In this document: one piece after another, positions 1 through 7,867 of the stretch
How the letters are laid out: each line of letters begins with the position of its first letter
How positions within the stretch are numbered: the stretch's first letter is position 1
Origin: Parachlorella kessleri
Taxonomy: Eukaryota > Chlorophyta > Trebouxiophyceae > Chlorellales > Chlorellaceae
NCBI GenBank assembly: GCA_001598975.1
Contig: BBXU01003050.1
Span: 1-17,148, forward strand
Reading direction: 5' to 3'
DNA: 17,148 bases
Program-made: the position numbers and the translations under genes
The notes under the pieces: generated by a model
What the model was told of the DNA's origin: nothing
What the model saw: only the letters and a program-made list of their open reading frames with translations
The model's database searches: none

Positions 1-180
1 ATTCATTTGCCTGACCCTGGCTCATGAACTGACTCCACATGGCTACAGGGCACAGGGGGACAAGGCCGCCGCCCAAGCGGGCACCAGCACTGCATACCGA
101 CATGTGGGGAGCTCCGTGTGGGACCCCCACCAGCTGCGTGGTGTCCTCCCAGTCCACGGCGGCGACATGACAAGCACACC

Positions 181-227
181 TCCTTCCTTCCTTCCTTCCT
201 TCCTTCCTTCCTTCCTTCCTTCCTTCC
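181..227. repeat. TTCC tetranucleotide microsatellite
   Basis: About twelve uninterrupted TTCC units lie downstream of the last visible HSP33 exon, in what is probably its next intron. On the HSP33 sense strand the tract is purine (GGAA). Open reading frames crossing it are a by-product of the 4-bp period. I see no coding signal in 1-360, including no spliceable match to the Hsp33 zinc domain. Confidence 0.95.
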
Positions 228-360
228 AAGTACCACCAAGCAGTGCCCCAATGATCTCTACTTTGTAGCTCACATGTGGATTTTTCTAGCTTAAAGTCCA
301 CAGACGATGTACGGCCTCCATGAACAATGGCTTCTGGAACAGGAACCACCGCACGCGCAC

Positions 361-3177
361 CTGGGTGTGAGTGTGAAGCCCGTGTCACTGACACCCAGGC
401 CCTTGAGCAGGGCCTCTGTGACGTCGCGGGCGCCGGCGCCGTCATGTAAGAGGTTAGTCACCGGCCCCGCCGCTGCTATGTTCGCCTCCAGCTGCGCGAT
501 CGTGGCCTCCTCCGCGAAGGGCAGCACCTGCACCAGGTACCCGCCCGCCGCCCGCACCTGCAGTACTAACAACAGATCAACCTGTGTCTGAGCCGGCCAG
601 GAAGCAGACACCTGCACCAGGTACCCGCCCGCCGCCCGCACCTGCAGTATCAACAACAGATCAACCTGTGTCTGAGCCGGCCAGGAAGCAGACACCTGCA
701 CCAGGTACCCGCCCGCCGCCCGCACCTGCAGTATCAACAACAGATCAACCCGTGGCCGAGCCGGCCAGGAAGCAGACACCTGCACCAGGTACCTGCCCCC
801 CGCCCGCACCTGCAGTACTAACAAGAGATCAACCTGTGTCTGAGCCGGCCAGGAAGCAGACACCTGCACCAGGTACCCGCCCCCGCCCGCACCTGCAGTA
901 CTAACAAGAGATCAAGGTGTGTCCGAGCTGGCCAGGAAGCAGACACTTGCACCAGGTACCCACCCGCCTGCCGCACCGGCAGTTCTAGCAACAGACAGAC
1001 CAACCCGTATCAGATCCGGCCAGGAAACAGACACTTGCAAAAGGTACCCGCCCCCGGCTCCACCTGCAAGCCCCTGATGGCAGACCACACCCTGCATCCC
1101 TGATGGCCACGACACACACTAGGGGAGAACTCCAAGGGCTAGCTGAGCTTAAGGTAAGCAAATTCTCAGCACCCACCACTTCCACGTAAGCGTAACACCT
1201 GCGGCCAAGTCCCAGAACCTTTCCACCACTGTGCCTTCTCCGTTGGCCACACCCTCCAGGACTGGCAATAGTGGGGCACCCCCAGAGCGGATGCCAACCC
1301 ACCGAGCAGTCTCGGTTGATGGAGACTCCCAGCGCCAGCGCCGACTGCGTCTGTTCAGAATCCGCCAGATACCGTGCCAGATCCTCCGCCACCTCACCCG
1401 ACACCAGCGGCACCATGCCGGTGTAGGGCCGCTCAAAGCCCTTCACCCCAGCCGCCTGGCTGCGCACCACCGCCAGCACGCCTGCAGGGGTTTGCAAAAG
1501 ACTCATGTGTTTTAGCATTGGCCATACGACGCTGAACATAAGCACTTGACTTGTTGGCTGCCTGGCGCCTGGCTGTGTGCCAAAGCCAGCATGCCTACAC
1601 CTGGCAGGGGAAGAGCGGAAGTGCATGGGCAGTAAGTATGCGGGGCGATAGGTAAGCGGGGAAAGCGCCACCAGGTCAGACATGAGATTTTTAGGCTTTC
1701 AGCGCCCTTCACATGGACCGTCTAGCACCAGGTCAGATGTGAGGCTTTCGGAGCCCTTCATAAAGGCCGCCGTCTGGCTGAGCACCACTGCCAGTATGTT
1801 TGTGTATATATGTGTCCATCAGTCCACTCTGAGTCCACTCTGAGCAACAGCATTATTGTGACACATTTACATACATGCCTTAACCCCATCAACCTGCCTT
1901 CCAGCCACCGAAGGGGTTACTTTTGAGTTGCCACATACCACACCCTTGGAAACCCCCGCTGGTCTCCACAACAACTCACCCTTACCAACCGCCTCGCCCA
2001 CGTTCAGCTTGCCGTCCGGCCGCAGCGGCGGGTCGGCGTCTGGGTTGCCGACCTTGCCCTTGACTAACCCATTACTCTCGGCGATGACCTGAATCATGCC
2101 TAGCGGGCCGTTGCCACGAAAGCTGACCTGCAGGCCAGCATTCAAGAAGCTATGGGGTTGGTCGCACCTGGTGACAAGAATATACAGATGCAGGCAACAG
2201 CCAAGCCATGCCTGTAGGGGCATACATGGCCTGTGGAACACACACCAGTCCCAGAACTGTCAGGCTTCGCCCACTTGAGGCCCACCTGCGTCCTCTCCCC
2301 CTCCCCCCGGAAGCTGGCCAGCAGCAGCGTGCCCATCAGCGCCCTCCCCAGCGCGGCACTGGCGGTAGGGGCCGTCCGATGCCGCGCACAGGCCTGGAGG
2401 CAAGCAAACAACAAGCAATTTTGGCAATGTGCAAGGGCCAGTTGACGCTGGCGCTGCCTGCATGCTGACGGAGCGATGAAACATAGAGCACCACCACTGA
2501 ATCAGAGCTGCCTTGGACACTGAGCGAAGTGACCATAGGACGCGGCGTAACTATATGACAATGTGAAATTACTGGCGGCCCAGGTTGTGGAAACGACTGT
2601 CCCTCTGTGGCGAGACACATCACCCTGCCAGCATGAGCGGGCACGCAAATCATGCATGTGCATGCCCACGCCTGCTCTTGGGAGTGTCAGTAGCAGCATA
2701 GGCATGAGTACACCGTAAGCAGCTGAATGAGGCATCAGCAGCAGAGCAGTGGCTGCACGAAATAGACATCAATACACATAAGTCGACACGCACCTCCTGC
2801 ACAACCCCTGTACCTCGCACCACCAGCACCGACACCTGCCCGTTGTCTGATATGCTGCATACACGACAGGGCACAGCTGCACTGTAAGGGCGTGTTCACC
2901 TCTCCAGGACACCAGGTCTGGCTTCCAACTTCTGTGGCCTTTGACCTGGCTTGCAAGCGTGAGGCAACATAAACACAAGGCAACGACAACCAAGCAGGAA
3001 TGATTTAACTTCAAACATTTCCTTCCTACCAGCGAGTGAGCTCGTCCTGTGGCAGTGCACTGGCACAGGTTGCAAGCCTTCTTCTCCGCACCAGCTGCGC
3101 CGCGACAGGACTACATGTTTTGTGCTTCGTGCAATGTACTTGCACCTGGAAGGCTCGCAAGCTAGACATCCTAGCAA
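361..3177 (-). CDS. HSP33: Hsp33 redox-regulated chaperone, 3' end cut by window edge
   Basis: Hsp33 is a holdase chaperone activated by oxidation; in green algae it is expected in an organelle, probably the plastid. Six exons read on the minus strand: 3177-3030, 2846-2794, 2393-2286, 2127-1980, 1481-1303 and 557-361, with all phases compatible (about 277 residues). Family blocks appear in order: ADNGQV at residues 49-54, PTASAALGR at 76-84, FRGNGPLG at 106-113, KLNVGEAVGKG before the exon 4/5 junction, PYTGMVPLVSGE at 171-182 and AAGGYLVQVLP from 215. The first ~48 residues are basic and Ser/Cys-containing, which would suit a transit peptide, but the start Met at 3177 is the least certain part. 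The last exon ends at a CAG/GTGCGC donor after ...TLTP, so the zinc domain (four Cys) should lie left of position 1. Reading through instead gives a short Cys-rich tail ending at 291. The intron before exon 6 holds an 84-bp array of duplicated acceptors. Confidence 0.9.
537..1060 (-). repeat. 84-bp tandem array of duplicated HSP33 exon 6 acceptors
   Basis: Seven copies of a unit can be anchored on a shared GTAC core at 537, 621, 705, 789, 873, 956 and 1044, giving spacings of 84, 84, 84, 84, 83 and 88 bp. Read on the minus strand, each unit holds about 54 nt of intron-like sequence ending in a CTGCAG acceptor, then 30 nt equal to the start of HSP33 exon 6 (encoding VRAAGGYLVQ). Copies 1-4 are nearly identical and in frame with each other. 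Copy 5 is missing one base, and copies 6 and 7 are increasingly diverged. Copy 1 (acceptor before 557) joins the genuine remainder of the exon. Confidence 0.93.
1660..1800 (-). repeat. Degenerate relic copies of HSP33 exon 5 start within intron 4
   Basis: On the minus strand, about 1796-1735 resembles the first ~55 nt of HSP33 exon 5 (from 1481) at an offset of about 315-318 bp. The relic reads as CTGGCAGTGGTG...AGCCAGACGGCGG...AAGGGCTC where the exon has CTGGCGGTGGTG...AGCCAGGCGGCTG...AAGGGCTT. A second partial copy follows at about 1710-1671, sharing the GAAGGGC-GAAAGCCT and TCTGACCTGG segments with the first at an offset of 57 bp. The CAG acceptor is lost in the relic, so it is unlikely to be spliced. 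This looks like an older boundary duplication. Confidence 0.65.
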
Positions 3178-3411
3178 ACAGCAGCATGCAGCCCTGGAGC
3201 TGAAGTTATTCTAGCAACCTTGAGTCGGCAGCAGAAAGCGAACTTGTAATACGGACTTGATGAGCGTTCTCTAGCAGCAGTTCAAGCGAGGACTGGTGGT
3301 TTCAGCTAGGGCGACAGGGCGCTGCCGCCATGGGCCAATAGGTACAAGGAGGATTCTACGGCTTCAAGGTCTGCAGGCCCCAATTCGCCGTTCGTCAGTC
3401 GAAAACAGACC
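3178..3411. promoter_or_regulatory. Divergent promoter region between HSP33 and the SRI-like gene
   Basis: The predicted start codons of the minus-strand HSP33 gene (3177) and the plus-strand gene (3412) are head-to-head and only 234 bp apart, so both promoters and 5' UTRs must fit here. No convincing TATA box is visible. TTC/GAA fragments near 3215-3290 are spaced too irregularly to call a heat-shock element. The assignment rests on gene arrangement alone. Confidence 0.5.
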
Positions 3412-6400
3412 ATGACGGCCGATCAGAGCCTGCTGGAGGATCTAGACGAGAGGCTCAAGAGTGCCCCCAGGTTCGGCCTGAACGCCAGGGCTCTGATTCT
3501 CCAAGCTGCAGCTCTAGGAGCAGATGAGGAGGCTCAGGTTACAGAGACACGCCAGGAAGGTGTGTGCCTCATAAGCTAGGTAGGAAGGCAAGGTGGTGCA
3601 GTGTCCTTGACAATGTTGGGTACATGTCAGGTGGCTGCCCAGCCCTTTTCATCGTAGTTCAAACATATGGAGGCCTTGGACAAGCACGTCCCTGGCTCAC
3701 TATTGCAGGGCGGGCCTTTTCACACTTCATGACCCTTATAGACATTTGCAGCAACCTAGTTGGCCCGCTGCCAGCATTTGCAGCATTTGGAATTAAAGTT
3801 TGAGTGAGGGTTGTTCGTACATCACCCGTTTCTGCAGGAACAGGTTCAGAAGGCTGCCAAGCAGCATGCGTAGTGTGAGAAAGCCCCTGCTCTGTGACAC
3901 CTTGCCGATGACAGGCTTTCCGCTGGCATGGGCTTGCAGAGGACGACCCAAAAGCTGCCCGGCAGGAGGCCCTGTCAAGGGGAGCAGAGTACCTCACTGC
4001 TGTAGACCCTCGGGAAAGGCCCCAGGTGGCCTACAACCCCCGGGCTAAGTTTGCACGTATCATCAGGTGCGGCCTACTTCTTGGCTTGGTCGTTGCAGTA
4101 CAAAAGAAAAGTAGTGCCGTCGCCATGGTATTGCTCTTGACAGTGGAGCGAGGCCAAGGTGCACCTGGCACACCCCCTGGCGCCTCTAAGTGTGCAGGAA
4201 CCACACTGCATATTTAGGCACTAAGGTTGCTCCTTTGGTTTGACAGCCAGCAACCATGCAAGCTGGCACAGGCCGGGCTGTTGTAAACATGGCTGTTTAT
4301 TTGGCAGGGTGCGGTATTGATAGAACCCCGCTTAACGTACTCTTATGTAACTTCTACTGGCAATCGCAGCGAGTCTGGGGATTTGTAACGCCACAGGCAC
4401 CTGGTCTGCCCTGGCCCCATCTCGATAGCAGGACAGCCATGGCCTGCCTCGATAGCTGAAGCCCACTGAACCTCTTTCGGGTAGTGAGCGTTGCTTCTTC
4501 CCTCTTTCCTCTCCCCTGTAGGCAAACCGTGCTGAATAAGCTGGCCGGGCAGCACTTGGCCCTAGCAGCATTTCATGGGGGCGCGCTGGGCCCAGCAGCG
4601 CTGGCCACGGACTGTGACCTCAGGCAAGGACGCCGGTGCCGTACCCCAGGCAGATTGTTGGTACTGATGCGACGCGTGACTTCTTCCGGGTGCGGTTGCG
4701 TTGACTTGCCAGCCGACCCAGCAGCCCAAGCGCACTGACATGGCGCAAGCCAGTGCGCAGGCCTATGCTCTTCTCCACTTACTGTGTTCCGCGGCGTGCC
4801 TGCCTGCTTAGTGGCATCCCTGCAGCGAGGCTAGAGACATCATCGGAAGCTTTGAACAGCCTTTACCAATTGTGCCTGCACTTCCAGAGCAGGCGCCAGG
4901 CCTTCTACACAGCCCTTGCCCAGGAAAGCGAGCTGTACAGCCGCTGCGGCACCGCACAAGTGTACCAGAACAAGGCGGCCCGTACCTGCGCCACCGAGTG
5001 GGATCGGCCGCAGTATCCGATTCCGGCGCCGGCGCCGGCTCCAGCTCAGCAGGCAAAGCGGTCGACAGGGAAACCAGATATGGCCAATGGTCGCCCAACA
5101 GCCGGTGGTTCCTCTCAAAGGCAGGGCTCCCTGGCTCCCTTAGAGCCTGGAAACGGAGCAAAGCCTGCTGCTGCAACAGAGACCGCAGCAACCACGGCAG
5201 CAGCAGCGGCGGCCGCAGCAGCAGCGAAGAAAAAGAAGAAGCGGAAGAGGGTGGCTGTACGGCTGCTGGAGGCGGACCTTGATTGGGAGGGGGCGGCGCC
5301 AGATGATGGCAGGGATGAGGCGGCGTTAGTCACTGCCCAGCGGAGCAGAGTAGATGAGGCAAGCCAAGGCGAGAGAGGCCAGGCGGAGGAACAGCAGCAG
5401 CAGACGCAGCAGGAACTGGCAAGCTTGGCAGGGCAAGGGCAAGAGCAGGAGGTGGCAAACTTGGCGGGGCAGCAGAGACAAGAGCAGCAGCGCCAGTTGC
5501 AGCAGCCAGACGGCGTTGCGGCCGTGGCCCAGGAGACACAACCACCCATCGCACCACATCCGCGGGGCCCTCCCCCAACAGTGCTGGCAGCTCCACCGCT
5601 AGCCAGCCAGCTTGCAAGCGTGCCAGGCCCTGCACTATTAACAAGCTCCTACCAGCCCAGCGAGGCAGCAGCTGCTCAGCCAGCAAGCCCAACAACAGCA
5701 ACAGCAGCGGGGCTAGAGTGTCGCACGGCCGATGCGGGTGCGGGGCCCCCCACTTGTGTGAGAGCTATGAACACCAGCTCTGGAGATGCCAAAAGCATCG
5801 GCGGTCCTACCAGCGGAAAAGGTGCCACGGATTCTTGTGCTCCTGGGCCTGATACCACTGCAGCAGCGGCGGCAACCAGCAGGGCGCAGCATGAGCCCAG
5901 CAGACCCCCGCCCGGGGCCGCTGAGGCTCCCCTTGCTGCGCCTGCTGGGGGTGCTGCTGGCGGGCCTGGAGCTGCCGACCTGGTGCGGCAGGTGGTCGAG
6001 CTTTTTATCAAGGCCGAGCTGGAACCCTTACTAAGGCAAGTGTTGATGTGTGTGCGCGTGTGTGTGCTTGGGTTATGGTGGTGGTGTGGTGGTGGTGATG
6101 TTTGTGCGTGGCTGGCTGTGGGTGGTTGGGTGAGTTGGGGTGGGGGGGGGGCCTGCATGGGGTCAGAAGGTGGTGGCGCATGTACCGCTGAAGGCTGCGG
6201 TGGTGGTCGATCATGGGGGGGGGGGGAGGGGGGGGGTGCTGATGAGGCGATGCAGGCGTGGCAGCAAGTGTCAGCTTCTGTTCGCAGAGGACGGGCCATG
6301 GTGAAGGGTAGCAGGCGGGCAGCCGACGGTAGAGTAGCAGTCAATGCCCCTTCTGCCCAATCTCTTTCCTGGCACATGGTGGTGCCGCCCGTGCGTAGAA

Positions 6401-6965
6401 TCTGCTGGGCATTATGCTGAAGGATGAGTCTGACCTGGCATTGCTGTATGCTGCCAAGGATGTCCGATTTACCTGTGGTGCTGGCAGCGGGATTAGAGGC
6501 TGTAAAGCTGCAAGCTGACAAGGCAGAAGGCAACTGATGTGCTGGGGGCCTGCCTGTATGTCTTGCCAGTAGGTCTCTCACAAAGACGACCTAAGGCCAT
6601 GTGAAGCAGCTGGGCAGGCATTTAGCCATGGGCAGAGAGGAGATCATACATGAAAAGGGTCAAGGCTGCATAGGAGCACCAGTATGCAGTGCGGCAGGAC
6701 AGCAGATAATTTACTATAGTCCCTCTGTTCCCTTCCTTCCAGACTTCCCAGCGTCCGTGGCGCCTGCCCCTACCAACAAACCCTGCTTCCCTGGTGCAGG
6801 CGTGGCAAGCTGACCCCCGAGGTGCACCACACCATCCTGGCCAAGTGCTCCGCCAAAGTGCTTGCCAGGCACCCAGGCGCGGCATCCGCGGACTTTTTGG
6901 CAGCGGAGGGTGAGGGGGTGCGCAAGCTGGTGGCCCGGTACGTCAAGTACTACACAAGTAGTTAG
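3412..6965 (+). CDS. Predicted nuclear protein with C-terminal SRI-like domain
   Basis: Six exons with matching phases: 3412-3559, 3838-3869, 3915-4066, 4522-4640, 4826-6035 and 6800-6965, giving 608 residues. I do not recognise the N-terminal ~230 residues (exons 1-4 and the start of exon 5), which look helical and charged. The middle is low complexity: a poly-Ala run, then the basic string KKKKKRKR at residues 285-292 (5227-5250), a good nuclear localisation signal, then Gln-rich and Pro/Ala-rich sequence. Residues ~533-606 (DLVRQVVELFIKAELEPLL, then RRGKLTPEVHHTILAKCSAK and ...RYVKYY) resemble the three-helix SRI domain by which Set2/SETD2 binds the phosphorylated CTD of RNA polymerase II. 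No SET domain is present. The last intron (6036-6799) uses a GC donor, AAG/GCAAGT. The weakest parts are the 32-nt exon 2 and the exon 4/5 junction, where a second GC donor (CAG/GCAAGG near 4622) is an alternative. A partner in transcription or chromatin is inferred. Confidence 0.55.
5170..5250 (+). other. Poly-Ala tract followed by basic nuclear localisation signal
   Basis: Within the large fifth exon, a run of GCA/GCG Ala codons leads straight into five Lys codons followed by Arg-Lys-Arg (5227-5250). This monopartite basic cluster is the clearest evidence that the protein is nuclear. The Ala and downstream Gln stretches (about 5385-5510) are codon-repeat expansions typical of algal regulatory proteins and are expected to be disordered. 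Confidence 0.75.
6036..6799 (+). other. GC-AG intron with TG- and G-rich tracts
   Basis: The exon ends AAG and the intron opens GCAAGT, the classical GC-donor consensus; it closes at GGTGCAG before CGTGGCAAG. Splicing here joins two halves of the SRI-like domain in phase. The first 200 nt of the intron are rich in TG repeats (6041-6115) and G runs (6138-6236) on the sense strand. A stretch near 6400-6475 reads NLLGIMLKDESDLALLYAAK in one frame. It could be joined in phase only with a different (GT) donor at 6040 and has no compatible exit, so I left it intronic. Confidence 0.6.
6130..6236 (+). repeat. Long G runs (possible G-quadruplex)
   Basis: The sense strand carries a G run near 6142-6150 and two long runs at about 6216-6236, separated by short spacers. 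This meets the usual run-and-loop requirement for a G-quadruplex in DNA or in the unspliced RNA. It sits in the GC-AG intron of the SRI-like gene. Function is not inferred. Confidence 0.6.
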
Positions 6966-7172
6966 CCATGGTGTGGCAGGTGGTGCGAAGCGAGAAACAA
7001 GGATGAAGGACACCCACTGCGCCCAGTAGTGGGAAGGCCAAGGAAGCAAGCACTTTGTTTGTGCTGGTCCAGCACAAGCCACCCTTGACCAGCTGAGCTG
7101 GCGAAGGGTTGTTGGTGATATGTTGGTGGGCCAGTTGGGCGGGGGATTTCTCAGAGCTCCTGTTGTGGAGAT

Positions 7173-7177
7173 TTACA
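7173..7177 (-). terminator. TGTAA poly(A) signal, MOT2-like gene (candidate)
   Basis: TTACA on the plus strand is TGTAA on the minus strand. I found no other minus-strand TGTAA between here and the MOT2-like stop at 7868, so the 3' UTR would be about 690 nt. The signal is 5 bp from the convergent gene's signal, so the two transcripts may overlap slightly at their 3' ends. Confidence 0.4.
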
Positions 7178-7182
7178 TGTGT

Positions 7183-7187
7183 TGTAA
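7183..7187 (+). terminator. TGTAA poly(A) signal, SRI-like gene (candidate)
   Basis: TGTAA is the usual polyadenylation signal in volvocalean algae. This copy lies 218 nt after the stop codon of the plus-strand gene, a plausible 3' UTR length. Another TGTAA at 7462-7466 is an alternative. Confidence 0.5.
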
Positions 7188-7867
7188 AGGCCGACAGATT
7201 CCCATCGGGCCAGTAAGTCCCGGGCCACGCTGAATACCCTAGCAGTGCTCGGCACCCTCACACACCTCCATGGACACACAATCACACCATACAAAGTGGC
7301 TGCACCCACAAACCCCCATGACGCATGTACACTCACTACAATTGTAGAAAAGACAAACAGGACAGTACTTTCCAAGGCGCTCTCGAGGTACGCCTCCTCT
7401 TACTGCTTAAATATGTTGCGCATTTCGTATGTGATAAGCGCCCTCTCCAGCCTCCACCCATTGTAAAACAGAATAGGCACATGGTGTCACGCACGCCGCG
7501 TCTCCTATAAAACACAATGCTTACGCATCACGTACACGCAGAATCAGTGTCAAGCGCGATGCCTCCAAACGCAGGCAAGGCCTTTAAATCGAGTAGACTG
7601 CACTTTCGCAGCCAGCAAGCTAGGGAGTAGCTGCACAATTGCACTCCTGTTGTTGGATGTGTGCCATACTAACCTCATTCAGTATCGTCCTTCAGTACTA
7701 CCTACTGGGTCCCTGCTTTTTTTAAGCACAAGGCAGGCCCTGCACAGTGCCAGCCTGGCACATGGCACGCCACCCTCCCACACATCTGCCTGTGCTGAAG
7801 GGCACATCCCCCTGGGTCGCCGCATGGCGGCCTCCACTCCCGTGCCGCAGCGGGCACAGCGGGCCCA

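Larger units (their letters stand above)
6966..7867. other. Convergent intergenic region / 3' UTRs
   Basis: This holds the 3' untranslated ends of the plus-strand SRI-like gene and the minus-strand MOT2-like gene. Short open frames exist on both strands, but none has family motifs, a plausible exon structure or codon use like the flanking genes. Apart from the TGTAA signals I see nothing else in it. Confidence 0.6.

Noticed and set aside
181..251. Small ORFs across the TTCC repeat
   Set aside because: The repeat lacks stops in these frames, so the open frames are an artefact of the microsatellite.
291..869. Open frame of 192 codons with 28-residue repeats as a stand-alone repeat protein
   Set aside because: Its end matches the Hsp33 core exactly, and each repeat contains an acceptor plus the start of that exon; it is better explained as a duplicated boundary of HSP33.
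537..1060. CRISPR-like or satellite array
   Set aside because: Eukaryotic context, no unique spacers between constant repeats, and units carry splice-site and exon sequence.
3210..3295. Heat-shock element upstream of HSP33
   Set aside because: TTC and GAA fragments are present but not in the alternating 5-bp spacing required.
6036..6420. Continuation of the long plus-strand frame after 6035
   Set aside because: The translation turns into Cys/Trp/Gly from TG and G repeats, typical of intron read-through, and a perfect GC donor precedes it.
6397..6475. Extra exon encoding NLLGIMLKDESDLALLYAAK
   Set aside because: Phase does not match the preceding GC-donor exon, and no donor returns to the phase needed by the last exon.
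5676..6581. Long minus-strand open frame (301 codons)
   Set aside because: It is antisense to GC-rich coding sequence and TG tracts of the SRI-like gene, rich in Pro/His from repeats, with no family motif.
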